From Chloroflexota bacterium (lineage in GTDB: Bacteria > Chloroflexota > Chloroflexia > Thermomicrobiales > JADLAZ01), in assembly GCA_020849725.1 (NCBI GenBank), contig JADLAZ010000069.1, positions 1-55,851 of the forward strand: DNA of 55,851 bases. Direction: 5' to 3'. Both the position numbers and the translations under genes were made by a program. The notes beneath the pieces were generated by a model. The model ran no database searches and had not been told where the DNA came from. It was given only the letters and a program-made list of their open reading frames with translations. Shown one piece after another: positions 34,391 to 45,698 of this stretch. Numbering within the stretch: position 1 is the stretch's first letter; each line of letters begins with the position of its first letter.

Positions 34391-35877
34391 TGGGATGGCG
34401 CGCCGGCCGCACGCGAGGGTGGGTCCGGCCCGTGCGCTTGAACCCGATCCAGCGCATCGCCAAGAACAGCCTGGCGCCAATGGCCGCGCAGGTGATCAAC
34501 AAGGTCGCCGACGCGCTGTTTGCCATCTATGTCCTGCGCATCCTCGGCGTCGATGGCGCCGGCCGATATGCCTTCGCCGTCATCACCTGGCTCTACCTGA
34601 AGACGATCAGCGACTTCGGGCTGGGCGTGCTGGGCACGCGCGAGGTCGCCCAACATCCCGATCGCGGCGGTCTGTGGCTCGGTGGCGGCACGACGGTGCG
34701 CCTGCTGGTGCTGCTGGGCCTGCTGCCGATGGTGGCGGCGCTACTCGCCGGCTATGCCGCCGCCGATCGCCTCGCGCCCGAAACGGCGGTGGCGATCGTG
34801 CTGCTGGTGCTGTCCATCGCACCCAGTGCCTTCGCCGACTCAGCAACGGCAATCTGCCACGGCCGTGAGCGGATGGAGACGCCGGCGCTCGTGACCGTCC
34901 TCAGCACAGCGCTGAAGATCGTGGTGGCCGGACTGGCGCTGGCGCTCGGCTATGGCGTCGTTGGCCTGGCCGCCGCCGCTGTTGTCGTCAATATCGTCAC
35001 AGCCGCCGTGCTGTGGCGACTGGCTCGCCCGCTGGCGCCGGGGGTGCAGTGGTGGCCTGGTGGGGCACTTGCCCGCCACTGGCTACTGCTGGCCTGGCCG
35101 CTGCTGCTGAACGGCCTGCTGGTCAATCTCTTTTTCCGGCTGGATACCTTCATCATCCAGGCCACGCGCGACGACGCCGAGCTGGGCCTGTATGACGCGG
35201 CCTACAAGTTCATCAACGTGACCCTGATCGTGCCACCGTATGTGACGCTGGCGCTGTTTCCACGGCTGGCGCGGCAGGCCGAGCGCGAGCCGGCGGCGTT
35301 GCGCCGCACGCTGCAGCAGGCGAGTGGCTACCTGCTGATGCTGGCGCTGCCGGCCGCCGTGGCGACGACGGTGCTGTCTGGCTGGCTCATCTGGCTGATG
35401 GCGGGACCGAGCTTCCTGCCCGGCTCAGCGGCGGCGTTGCAGGTGTTGATCTGGTTCTTGCCTTTCAGTTATGTCAATGGCTTGCTCCAGTACGGCTTGA
35501 TTGCACTGGAGCGGCAGCGCGCCATCACTGCGGCGTTCGCGCTGACCGTCAGCTTCAATCTCGTCGCCAATCTGCTGATCGTGCCAAGCTATGGCTATCT
35601 GGGCGCGGCGGCGGTCACCGTCGCGACCGAGGTCGTGCTGCTGGCGCCGCTGCTGTGGCTGATGCGCCGGGCGGTTGGGCCGCTCGGCCTGGCCGGCATC
35701 GCCTGGCGACCAGTCGTGGCAACAGCGCTGATGGCGCTGGTGATCGCCGTCGCCGCCGGGTTGGGCCCGTGGCCGGCCGTCCTGCTCGGCAGCCTGGCCT
35801 ACGGGCTGAGCCTGCTGGCACTCGGCGCCTGGGGCGACGACGAGCGCCGGCTGGCGCGGGCGCTGCTCGGGCGCTGA
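34390..35877 (+). CDS. Polysaccharide flippase (Wzx/MATE-like, MurJ superfamily)
   Basis: 495 residues, about 14 helices. The N-terminus LNPIQRIAKNSLAPMAAQVINKVADALFAIYVLRILG is typical of polysaccharide biosynthesis flippases. Later blocks include FRLDTFIIQATRDDAELGLYDAAYKF and the RDLxxA-like LVANLLIVPSYGYLGAAAVTVATEV. It would move polyprenyl-linked oligosaccharide across the membrane for the Wzy-like polymerase encoded upstream. The ATG at 34390 overlaps the small gene's stop; a GTG at 34432 is a shorter alternative. It closes the plus-strand glycan cluster and converges with the flotillin gene. Confidence 0.88.
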   Translation: MGWRAGRTRGWVRPVRLNPIQRIAKNSLAPMAAQVINKVADALFAIYVLRILGVDGAGRYAFAVITWLYLKTISDFGLGVLGTREVAQHPDRGGLWLGGGTTVRLLVLLGLLPMVAALLAGYAAADRLAPETAVAIVLLVLSIAPSAFADSATAICHGRERMETPALVTVLSTALKIVVAGLALALGYGVVGLAAAAVVVNIVTAAVLWRLARPLAPGVQWWPGGALARHWLLLAWPLLLNGLLVNLFFRLDTFIIQATRDDAELGLYDAAYKFINVTLIVPPYVTLALFPRLARQAEREPAALRRTLQQASGYLLMLALPAAVATTVLSGWLIWLMAGPSFLPGSAAALQVLIWFLPFSYVNGLLQYGLIALERQRAITAAFALTVSFNLVANLLIVPSYGYLGAAAVTVATEVVLLAPLLWLMRRAVGPLGLAGIAWRPVVATALMALVIAVAAGLGPWPAVLLGSLAYGLSLLALGAWGDDERRLARALLGR

Positions 35878-35887
35878 CCGGCCACGG

Positions 35888-37384
35888 CTACGACGCGGCC
35901 GGTGGCGGCGTGCCTCCCTGGTCCCCGGCGCCGTGGCTGCCGCCGCCCTCGCGCAGGCCGGGGACGTTCTTGAGCAGGTCGGTCAGCGTCACGCCGGTCA
36001 GTCCCTCGAAGATCGCCGGCGCCTGGGCGACCATCTTGGTGATATCGTTGGTGATCTGGCTGGCGCCGACGCCGCGCCCGTTGCTGCCATCGCCGGTGCT
36101 GACGATCGTGATCTTGTCGACCTTCGTCAGCGGCTCGCTCATCGCCCGCACGACCTCGGGCATGCTCGACAGCAACTTGTCGAGGATGGCCGCCTGGTTG
36201 TACTGGCCGAAGGCTTGCGCCTTGACGTCCATGGCCTCGGCTTCGGCCTGGCCCTTGGCGCGGATGATCTCCGCTTCGGCCGCACCCGTCTGGCGGATGG
36301 CCTCGGCGCGACCGCTGGCCTCGAGCCGGGCCGCCTCAGCATCGCCGGTCGCCATCAGCACGCGCTTCTGGCGCTCGGCCTCGGCCAGCGTCTGGATGCG
36401 CTGCCGCTCGATCTCGGCCGCCTTGAGGACGGTTGCCACCAGCTCGTGCTCGCGTCGCTGGATTTCGGCCTCTTGTACCAGCGTCTCCTGCTCTTTGCGA
36501 ACTCGGTCGATGCGCACCTGCTCGGCCACGACGCGCTGCTGCTCGATATTGGCCTGGATGTCGTAGGCTTTGTCCGTCTGCGCCTGCTGCATCTTGACCG
36601 ACTGCTCGAACTCCGAGCGCTTCAGCGCCAGATCGCGCATAGCCTCCGCTTGCCGCGTCTGCGAGGCGGACTCGGCGATGACGCGCGCCTGGTCGGCCTC
36701 GGCCCGCGCGATGGCGGCCTCGCGCATGGCGGCCGCGCGCCGGATCTCGGTGTCACGCTCGGCCTCAGCGGAGGCGATGTTCGCCTCGCGCTTGATGCGG
36801 GCGATATCGGGCAGACCCATCGTCGCGATGTACTCGTTGCGGTCGCGCACTTCCTTGAGCGTGAACGAGATGACCTCCAGGCCCATCTTGTTCATGTCGT
36901 CGGCGACGTTCTCGCGCACGCGGTCCGACACCATCTCCGGCTGCTTGACGATCTCCTCGACCGTGAGCTGGCCGATGATGCCGCGCAGGTGCCCTTCCAT
37001 TACCAGCCGCAACTGGTCCTCGACCATCTCGGCGGTGCGACTCAGGAACTGCTCGGCGGCGGTCAGGATGCTCTCCGGGTCACTCTTGACCTTGAGCTGC
37101 GCGACTGCCTCGACGTTCACGGCCACGCCCTGGGTGGTGTAGAACTCCTGCTGCGGAGCGACGTCGAGGCTCTTCAACTCCAGGCTGAGCTCGCGCGCCT
37201 GGTTGATGATCGGCCAGACGACCACGCCGCCACCTTTGATGACCTTCGGCCGGCCTTGACCGAAGACGATCAGCGCCGCGTTCGGGCCAACCTTGCGATA
37301 GCGACTGGCCGCGACCCACAGCAGCAGGATCAGGACGAGGACCGCCGACCCGGCGATGGCGAGTGGCCCCAACAGCGCTTGCAT
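35888..37384 (-). CDS. Flotillin-like SPFH protein
   Basis: 498 residues. An N-terminal membrane helix (about 6-25) is followed by an SPFH domain (YTTQGVAVNVEAVAQLKV, VRENVADDMNKMGLEVISFTLKEV). Then comes a long Ala/Glu/Arg coiled coil with many AEA and EAER repeats, and a Gly-rich tail. This is the flotillin/FloT architecture, marking ordered membrane domains and scaffolding membrane proteins. The ATG at 37384 has AAGGAG upstream. NfeD is encoded 103 bp upstream on the same strand, the common flotillin partner arrangement. Confidence 0.92.
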   Translation of the reverse strand: MQALLGPLAIAGSAVLVLILLLWVAASRYRKVGPNAALIVFGQGRPKVIKGGGVVVWPIINQARELSLELKSLDVAPQQEFYTTQGVAVNVEAVAQLKVKSDPESILTAAEQFLSRTAEMVEDQLRLVMEGHLRGIIGQLTVEEIVKQPEMVSDRVRENVADDMNKMGLEVISFTLKEVRDRNEYIATMGLPDIARIKREANIASAEAERDTEIRRAAAMREAAIARAEADQARVIAESASQTRQAEAMRDLALKRSEFEQSVKMQQAQTDKAYDIQANIEQQRVVAEQVRIDRVRKEQETLVQEAEIQRREHELVATVLKAAEIERQRIQTLAEAERQKRVLMATGDAEAARLEASGRAEAIRQTGAAEAEIIRAKGQAEAEAMDVKAQAFGQYNQAAILDKLLSSMPEVVRAMSEPLTKVDKITIVSTGDGSNGRGVGASQITNDITKMVAQAPAIFEGLTGVTLTDLLKNVPGLREGGGSHGAGDQGGTPPPAAS

Positions 37385-37487
37385 CGTGACGCTCCTTCTC
37401 CCCGAATAGCTCCCGTGGGCGACCACCCACCCTCGTGTGGCACGGCGCACCCATCAGGCAGATCATCGGCCGACTGGCCCGGTGGCC

Positions 37488-38210
37488 TTAGGTCCGCTGT
37501 TCGTCGCCGGCCGGGGCCGGCACATCCGCCGGCTCGTCGTCCCTCATCAACTGCTGCCAATCCTGCACGTAGGCGATGCCGCGCTCGTAGCGCATGATGA
37601 CGACATCACGGCCGCGCTCGATCGGGTTGCTGTCGACGCTGCGCGCGCCGGACACCTGCCGCGTGTCGCCCTTGGTGTAAACGATCTCACCGGTGCCGTG
37701 GGCGCGGATCGGACCGGTCACGCGCGCAAGCGTGCCCGGCAGGAAGTAGTCGCGTGGATCGAGGACGCGCTGACTGCCGTAGAGGACCTTGCTTAGAAAG
37801 GCCAGCACGACCGCGCCGCCGACGATGCCGAACAGCACCGCGACCGCCAGCGCCGCCACCATAGCCGCGCCATAGTAGACGCGCAGGATGTAGCCGGCGC
37901 CGCCGAACCAGGTCAGGAAGGCCATCGCCGTGCTCATGTTCAAGTAGGGCACGCCGGCCTTGGTCGAGCCATGCGCCGGCTCCGCGGCGGCACGACCGTG
38001 CGGGGCGTCGCCATGCGTGACATCCGGCAGGCCGCCGTAGTCGATCCCTCCGTGATCGAGGCCGCCGTGGCCGAAATGGCCGCCGTGGTCAACACCCGCC
38101 CCACCATCGCCGTGACCGAAGCCAAGCACGAACGACCCAACAGTAAAGAGCAAGCCGATCAGGAAGCAGACCAGGAAGAAGGTGGCCATGCCGTCGTCTG
38201 GCCAACCCAT
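37488..38210 (-). CDS. NfeD-like membrane protein with a His/Gly-rich loop
   Basis: 240 residues. Helix 1 (about 8-32) is followed by a loop packed with His, Gly and Asp (GHGDGGAGVDHGGHFGHGG, continuing to about residue 75). Two or three further helices lead to a C-terminal OB-like domain (LARVTGPIRAHGTGEIVYTK, then IERGRDVVIMRYERGIAYV), as in NfeD proteins. NfeD partners flotillin. The His-rich loop has about ten histidines in some 50 residues and looks capable of binding metal. The ATG at 38210 is five bases after GGAGG; the GTG at 38213 is too close to it. Confidence 0.82.
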   Translation of the reverse strand: MGWPDDGMATFFLVCFLIGLLFTVGSFVLGFGHGDGGAGVDHGGHFGHGGLDHGGIDYGGLPDVTHGDAPHGRAAAEPAHGSTKAGVPYLNMSTAMAFLTWFGGAGYILRVYYGAAMVAALAVAVLFGIVGGAVVLAFLSKVLYGSQRVLDPRDYFLPGTLARVTGPIRAHGTGEIVYTKGDTRQVSGARSVDSNPIERGRDVVIMRYERGIAYVQDWQQLMRDDEPADVPAPAGDEQRT

Positions 38211-38329
38211 CACGTCCTCCCTTTCGGCGTGCCGATCGCCGGTAGCATGCAGCGTGATCCGGCGCGGGCCGCGTCCGGTACCCCCATGTACGCAGTGACC
38301 TCCCGGCGGTATTCAGCCACCTGGCAACG

Positions 38330-40384
<2,055 letters not shown>

Positions 40385-40438
40385 ATGCCCGCACTGCTCA
40401 GGTTGCCTACCTCACAGGAACAGGACGATCCGCAAGGG

Positions 40439-42601
40439 TCAATTTGGTCCTCTCCCGGGCCGCATCCAGCGCCCAATCATCTCCCGTGCCAGAGGGGCAG
40501 CCACCGTCGGGCCGTCGCCGCCGCGCTCGACGATGACGACGAGCGCCAGCCCAGCCGGCGGTGGCAGGACCAACACCGCCCAGGCCGGCGCGATGCCGGG
40601 CGCCAGCGCCACACCGCTGCCGGCGACGAGCCAGGGCGCCCCATCAGTATCGTGCCCGCTGCCGTCCCCTGACGCAAGACCCATCGGTCTGGGGGGCGGT
40701 AGTACTATCGACCGGAGCGTCGCGCCGAGCGCGGCGTCGAGCTGGCTCGGCGGCACGTCCGGCCCAGCACCCGCGTCCGGTTCGCCAGCGATGCGCTCGA
40801 TCAGGCGCGGCGCCCAGAGCGTGCCGCCATTGGCGGCCGCAGCGTAAGCGCGGGCGACCTGCAGCGCGGTCGCCTCGACGCCGCCCTGGCCGGCCGCCAC
40901 AGCGAGCGTCTCCACCGGCCCCCACGTCCCGCCATTGGTCTCTGGCGCCTGGCCGGCGATGTCGGGAAAGCCGACCAGCCCGGCCGGCGCCTCGAAGCCG
41001 AGCCGGCGCGCCATCGCCGGCAGCGCCGCCGGGTCGACGCGCCGGGTCTGGTCGGCGATCGCCAGCACAGTCGTCGTGCAGCCCCTCGTCAGCGCCTCGC
41101 TCAGGGTCAGCGAACCGGTCGGCGCCGGGCGACGATTGCGCCAGACCTGGCCCGGTTCCGCGCCAGACACCCCGGCCGGGCAGGTCACCGTCGCATCGGC
41201 CGGCAGCCCAAGCGCCATCACGCCGGCCGCGGCCGCCACCAGGCCGAACGGCTCACCCGGCGGATAGGCCAGGCCGGTGGCACGGTTCAGCAGCGGCTGG
41301 TGCTGCTCGTCCCTCGCCAGGTTCGTCGCTGCCGCCGGGTCCCGCACGAACAGGTTCGGGTCGATCGCCGGCCGGCTCACGAGCGCCCGCACCGCCCCGG
41401 TCGCCGGGTCCAGCGCGACGACCCCGCCCGGCCGGTCGCCCAGCGCCGCCTCGGCCACCAGTTGCAGCGACAGATCGAGTGTCAGCACGACGTCGCGCCC
41501 CGGTGTCGCCCGGCGCTCGGCCAGCACCGCCCGCACCGCGCCATCCGGCGCGACGATCAGCAGCCGGCCGCCGGGCCGGCCCGCCAGCGCCGCCTCGGCC
41601 AGCGCCTCCACGCCGGCCACGCCGACCCAGTCGCCGGGGCGCAGCCCGCGCGCCCGCGCCGTCTCGGCGTCCGCCGCCGTCACTGGCCGAACGTATCCCA
41701 GAACATGCGCGGCAGTGACGCCGAGTGGATAGCGGCGCTCCTGCCGCACCCGCGCCTCAACACCGGACAGGTCGAGCAGCTGTCGCGCCGCCGGCGGCGG
41801 GTTGCGCCACGGCAGGTCGGCCAGCGGCACGAACCAGGTCGGGTCGCTCGCCGCCACCTGCTGCCGCACCGCCGCCGCGTCCAGGCCGAGCGCGTCCGCC
41901 ACCCGCGCCAGCGTCGCCTCCCGATCATCCAGCGCGGCCGGCGCCACGCCGATGGTCGCCACTTCCGTCTGCTGGGCCAGGATGTGGCCATACCGGTCGA
42001 CGATGCGCCCGCGCACCGCCACCTCGTCCTCCATCGCCACCCGATCACCCGCGCGCAGCGCACCGAACAGTGACGACGGTTGCCAGTCGATGCCCCACTG
42101 CCCATCGGTCAGCGTGAAGCGCAATGCTCCTTGCTCGGTGAACCGGCCGACTCGCGCCGACTCGACCGTCAGGCTGAAGGGCTGGCTGACAGCGACCGGG
42201 TCGGCGCCGGGCAGCGGCTGGGCGAGCAGGGAGAGGATCATGGCCTCGTCAGCGATGGCCTGGTAGCGACGGTGGAAGGCCACGGCATCGATCCGCGCCG
42301 CGGCGGCTGGGCTGAGCAACGCATGCATTGCCGCATGGTCGCCGGCGGTCCAGGCCGCCAGATACCGCGCCGCGAGCCGGCCCGGCAACGGCGCGCCCGG
42401 TGCGGCGATCGGACCGGCCGGCGGTCGCGCCAGTGTTGGCAGCTGGAGTGTCGCCGGTCCTGGCTGGAGGTTCGCCAGGGCCAGCACGATCCAAATCCCG
42501 GCCAGGCCCAGGCCGCCGCCCAGCAGCACCAGCAGGCCCCAACCGATGCGGGCGCGGCGGGCGGCACGGGCCGGCGATGATGAGTATGGCGCTGGCAGCA
42601 C
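40439..42601 (-). CDS. Penicillin-binding-protein homologue lacking all catalytic motifs (pseudoenzyme)
   Basis: Class B PBP layout: short cytoplasmic tail, one membrane helix, NTF2-like MecA_N domain (RLAARYLAAWTAGDHAAM to WGIDWQPSSLF), PBP dimer region (RGRIVDRYGHILA) and transpeptidase-like domain. The three active-site motifs are replaced. SxxK after YPPG is EPFG (41254-41243), SxN is GCT (41083-41075), and KTG is SGV (40618-40610). Therefore it should not acylate penicillin or cross-link peptidoglycan. A scaffold, regulator or beta-lactam-insensitive binding role is possible. No catalytic copy is in the window. The frame is intact over more than 700 codons, so this is not a decayed gene. 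The start is uncertain: GTG 42601 is given, and the frame is open to a TTG at 42724. Confidence 0.85.
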   Translation of the reverse strand: MLPAPYSSSPARAARRARIGWGLLVLLGGGLGLAGIWIVLALANLQPGPATLQLPTLARPPAGPIAAPGAPLPGRLAARYLAAWTAGDHAAMHALLSPAAAARIDAVAFHRRYQAIADEAMILSLLAQPLPGADPVAVSQPFSLTVESARVGRFTEQGALRFTLTDGQWGIDWQPSSLFGALRAGDRVAMEDEVAVRGRIVDRYGHILAQQTEVATIGVAPAALDDREATLARVADALGLDAAAVRQQVAASDPTWFVPLADLPWRNPPPAARQLLDLSGVEARVRQERRYPLGVTAAHVLGYVRPVTAADAETARARGLRPGDWVGVAGVEALAEAALAGRPGGRLLIVAPDGAVRAVLAERRATPGRDVVLTLDLSLQLVAEAALGDRPGGVVALDPATGAVRALVSRPAIDPNLFVRDPAAATNLARDEQHQPLLNRATGLAYPPGEPFGLVAAAAGVMALGLPADATVTCPAGVSGAEPGQVWRNRRPAPTGSLTLSEALTRGCTTTVLAIADQTRRVDPAALPAMARRLGFEAPAGLVGFPDIAGQAPETNGGTWGPVETLAVAAGQGGVEATALQVARAYAAAANGGTLWAPRLIERIAGEPDAGAGPDVPPSQLDAALGATLRSIVLPPPRPMGLASGDGSGHDTDGAPWLVAGSGVALAPGIAPAWAVLVLPPPAGLALVVIVERGGDGPTVAAPLAREMIGRWMRPGRGPN

Positions 42602-43078
42602 GGGCGACTCGCGGGTGACTTCAGACGGTGACGGCTGGATCGGGGATGATTCCCCGCCAGGCCGGCAACACGGCCTGAACCGGGGGTGGTCCGGAGTTCG
42701 TGCGCGGGCGGGACCTCTGGCCAACCGGCGCCCCGAGCAGCGCGGTTGACCCGGGCGGGTGGGTGGCGCATGCCACTGCGCACGACCGCCAGCGCCGGCC
42801 GTGCCACCTGGTCAACGGCCGGCGCTGGACCCAGTTCCAACCGCCGCTGCAGCAACACATGCTGACTGATATCCGGTGGCGACTCATTTCACTGTTGACC
42901 CTGGAATCGATTGCTTGTATAGTCACCAGGAAGCCGATGGTGTCCCGGACATGTCGTGGTTGCCCCGACCAGAACATCTGTGTTGCAGCGACCGTGGGCA
43001 CATCTCGGATGACAGCGGCCCGTCCATAGTCCAGCTTCGCTGTAGTGCTGGTAGGAGCCAATTCAGGAGGACGATCGC
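42602..43078. other. Intergenic region between the pseudo-PBP and the sugar importer
   Basis: No convincing gene. It includes a promoter for the importer (42895-42923), a 5' leader of about 150 nt with no recognised riboswitch, and perhaps the N-terminal end of the PBP-like gene (to 42724) if its TTG start is used. Confidence 0.5.
42895..42923 (+). promoter_or_regulatory. Sigma-70-type promoter of the sugar ABC operon
   Basis: TTGACC (42895-42900), 17-bp spacer, TATAGT (42918-42923), followed by a leader of about 150 nt to the binding-protein start. Both boxes match consensus closely in otherwise GC-rich DNA. Confidence 0.7.
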
Positions 43079-44617
43079 GTGGACAAACTCTCCTTCAGTC
43101 GACGCCGCATGTTGACGGCCGGCCTGGCCGCCGCTGGCCTGGCGACCACGGGGCTGCTGGCCGCCTGCGGCGCCCCAGCCAGTCCGACCGCCGCACCGAA
43201 AGCGGCCGAGCCGACCAAGCCGGCCGCCGCCGCCCCGACGACCGCCCCGGCGGCCAAGCCAGCCGAGCCGACCAAGCCGGCCGCTGCCGCCCCGACGACC
43301 GCCCCGGCCGCCAAACCAACTGAGGCGCCGGCCGCTGCCAAGCCCGCCGCGCCATCCGGCGCCCGTGTTGTCGTCCGCGATCACGACTGGACGCAGGGCA
43401 CGCCCGGCCAGCCGGGGGACTGGTACGACGGATTCATCAAGAAATTCGAGGACGCCAACCCGGACATCAAAGTCGAGCGAGAGTGGATCCCGCGCGCCGA
43501 GATGCACGCCAAGCTCCTGTCGCTGGCCGCCACCGGCCAGATCGGCGACACGGTTCGCATCAATGTCGCGCCGCTCGTCTCCGAGCTGCAGATCAAGGGT
43601 GTGATGCACGATCTGGACACCCTGTGGAAGAACGATACCGAGTGGCTCAACAACGACCAGAAGCAGTTCTGGCCCGGCAACATCCGAACCTACACCCGCG
43701 AGGGCAAGGTCTGGGGCCTGCCGGTCGTCGGCCACCCCGGCTGCCTCCAGTTCTACACCAACAAGACCATGATCGAGAAAGCCGGCCTGAAGATGCCGCC
43801 GGCCGACGGCAACTGGTCGATCGAGGACTTCATCACGCTGACGAAGGGACTGACAAAGAGCGAGGGTGGCCGGACGACGGCCTACGGTGTGCTGCCCTGC
43901 ATCGGCAATGAGGGCATCGTCGCCTGGCTGCGCGCCTATGGCAGCGATCTCTTCGACGCCGCGGGCAAGCAATGCCTCCTGAACACACCCGAGTCGAAGG
44001 CCGCCATCACCGCGCTGGCCAGCCTGTACACCGAGCACAAGACGGCTCAGCCGTGGGCCGCCAATCTCAACGCCACCGAGCTCTTCCAGGGCCAGAAGGT
44101 CGGCATCGTCATCTCGACCGCCGGCAATGCCCGCGGCTGGCCGGACCAGATCAGCAAGCTCCCGCAGCCGTTCGAGATGGACATCTTCCCCAACCCGCTC
44201 GGTCCGACCGGCAAGCACGCTACCCAGGTGTCGTCGGACGGCAAGGGCGTCTCCAGGACGACCAAGGTTCCGGAGAAGGCCTGGAAGGTGCTGTCGCGCC
44301 TGTTCACCAGCCAGGCGCATGGCTTCGAGCGCCACGCGAACAACCTCGGCAGCCCCGGCAGCCGCAACGACGTCTGGGGTAGCCCCGAGTTCGCCAAGGT
44401 GACGCCGAAGCTGCAGAATATCGCCAAGGTGCTGGTGCTGCCGCCCGCGCCGGAGATGGTCGCCTGGCACCAGCCAGCCAACGGCCGCTTCTACGAGCAT
44501 GAGCCGATCCTCATCAACGAGTTCGTCAAGGTCACGCTCGGGCAGGCGACGCCGGCCCAGTTCTGCGAAGAGGTCGGCAAGCAGATCCAGGCCATCATGG
44601 ACAAGCCGAACGTCTAG
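43079..44617 (+). CDS. ABC sugar transporter substrate-binding lipoprotein (Tat type)
   Basis: 512 residues. A Tat-like signal (SFSRRRMLTAG) is combined with a lipobox (LLAAC, cysteine at about 31), so the protein is folded before export and lipid-anchored. Residues 32-95 are an Ala/Pro/Thr/Lys linker holding two near-identical 19-residue units. The rest is a family 1-type solute-binding fold (WYDGFIKKFEDANPDIKV, VWGLPVVGHPG, FTSQAHGFERHANN). It would catch a sugar or polyol for the two permeases downstream. Start is GTG with AGGAGG upstream. No ATPase gene is in the cluster, so it probably shares a MalK-like ATPase encoded elsewhere. Confidence 0.9.
   Translation: MDKLSFSRRRMLTAGLAAAGLATTGLLAACGAPASPTAAPKAAEPTKPAAAAPTTAPAAKPAEPTKPAAAAPTTAPAAKPTEAPAAAKPAAPSGARVVVRDHDWTQGTPGQPGDWYDGFIKKFEDANPDIKVEREWIPRAEMHAKLLSLAATGQIGDTVRINVAPLVSELQIKGVMHDLDTLWKNDTEWLNNDQKQFWPGNIRTYTREGKVWGLPVVGHPGCLQFYTNKTMIEKAGLKMPPADGNWSIEDFITLTKGLTKSEGGRTTAYGVLPCIGNEGIVAWLRAYGSDLFDAAGKQCLLNTPESKAAITALASLYTEHKTAQPWAANLNATELFQGQKVGIVISTAGNARGWPDQISKLPQPFEMDIFPNPLGPTGKHATQVSSDGKGVSRTTKVPEKAWKVLSRLFTSQAHGFERHANNLGSPGSRNDVWGSPEFAKVTPKLQNIAKVLVLPPAPEMVAWHQPANGRFYEHEPILINEFVKVTLGQATPAQFCEEVGKQIQAIMDKPNV
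43205..43318 (+). repeat. Two tandem 57-bp units inside the binding-protein linker
   Basis: Unit one is 43205-43261 and unit two 43262-43318. They differ at only three positions, all silent, and each encodes AEPTKPAAAAPTTAPAAKP. This recent in-frame duplication lengthens the flexible linker. Confidence 0.85.
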
Positions 44618-44651
44618 GCTCGTTCGACGCTGAGCCGACCGCCATCATGTG

Positions 44652-44683
44652 CCGGCGCTGGGTGAGCAATCGCCCAGCGCCGG
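44652..44683 (+). promoter_or_regulatory. Intercistronic hairpin between binding protein and permease
   Basis: CCGGCGCTGGG and CCCAGCGCCGG form a perfect 11-bp stem with a 10-base loop, 34 bp after the binding-protein stop. There is no T-run, so it is more likely an mRNA-stabilising or partial-termination element than a full terminator. Such hairpins commonly keep binding-protein transcript in excess over permease transcript. Confidence 0.65.
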
Positions 44684-44717
44684 TCGGTGGCGAAGCGGCC
44701 GCCCATGGGAGGTCCCA

Positions 44718-45698
44718 GTGAGCGAACAGGTAGCCACCGCCGCCCGGCCGGCAACGAGGAACTTCTCGTTCCGGCGCACGGAGACGTTGTGGGCGTATGC
44801 ATTCCTGTCGTTGTGGCTCATCGGTCTGGTCGCGTTCGTACTCGGACCGATGCTGTTCTCCCTGTTCCTCAGCTTCTTCAACTACACGCTGGGGCGCGAG
44901 TTCGACATGGCCGGCAACTTCATCGGCCTCGGCAATTGGGTGCGGGCCTTCACGGCGGACGAGTATTTCTGGCCCTCGCTCGGTCGCACCGCCTACTACA
45001 CGATCATGGCCGTGCCCTTGACCGTGATCGGCGCCCTGCTGACGGCGATGCTCCTGAACCAGGGCCTGCGCGGCACGACCGCCTATCGCACCATCTTCTT
45101 CATGCCGCACCTGGCGCCGACCGTCGCCGCCGTCTACATCTGGCTCTGGCTGCTGAACCCCAGCTATGGTCTCATCAACGAGGTCATCTTCCAGGTCACC
45201 TACAAGCTCAACGGCACCGTCGGCACCGAGGGACCAAACTGGTTTGGCGATCCGACCTGGGCTATGCCGTCGCTGGTCTTGATTGCCCTGTGGGGCGCCA
45301 TCGGCGGCAACATGATGGTCATCTTCCTCGCCGGCTTGCAGGGGATCCCGCCGGAACTGTATGAGGTGGCCGCCATCGATGGCGCCAACTCCTGGCAGCG
45401 CTTCTGGGCCGTGACGATCCCGATGATCTCGCCGACCCTGTTCTTCAACTCGATCCTGGCCCTCATCGGCGCCTTCCAGACCTTCGAGGTGGCCTTCATC
45501 GGCACCCAGGGTGGCCCTGCCTATGCCACCTGGCTGTATGGGCTGCACATCTACCGGCAGACGTTCGAGTACTTTGAGATGGGGTATGGTTCGACGCTGG
45601 CCTGGATCATGTTCGTCATCCTGAGCGTGTTCACCTATGTCCAGTTCCGGGCATCCCGGGGGTGGGTCTACTACTCTGGGGAGGGACGCGATGGCTGA
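44718..45698 (+). CDS. ABC sugar permease 1 (MalF-like)
   Basis: 326 residues, six main hydrophobic helices. The cytoplasmic coupling loop has the binding-protein-dependent permease signature EVAAIDGANSWQRFWAVTIPM (E-A-A-x-D-G-A-x9-I-x-L/M-P). The first extracytoplasmic region resembles the MalF/UgpA type. Start is GTG at 44718, five bases after GGAGG. It overlaps the second permease by 8 bp. It pairs with that permease to form the membrane channel for the upstream binding protein's sugar. Confidence 0.92.
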   Translation: MSEQVATAARPATRNFSFRRTETLWAYAFLSLWLIGLVAFVLGPMLFSLFLSFFNYTLGREFDMAGNFIGLGNWVRAFTADEYFWPSLGRTAYYTIMAVPLTVIGALLTAMLLNQGLRGTTAYRTIFFMPHLAPTVAAVYIWLWLLNPSYGLINEVIFQVTYKLNGTVGTEGPNWFGDPTWAMPSLVLIALWGAIGGNMMVIFLAGLQGIPPELYEVAAIDGANSWQRFWAVTIPMISPTLFFNSILALIGAFQTFEVAFIGTQGGPAYATWLYGLHIYRQTFEYFEMGYGSTLAWIMFVILSVFTYVQFRASRGWVYYSGEGRDG

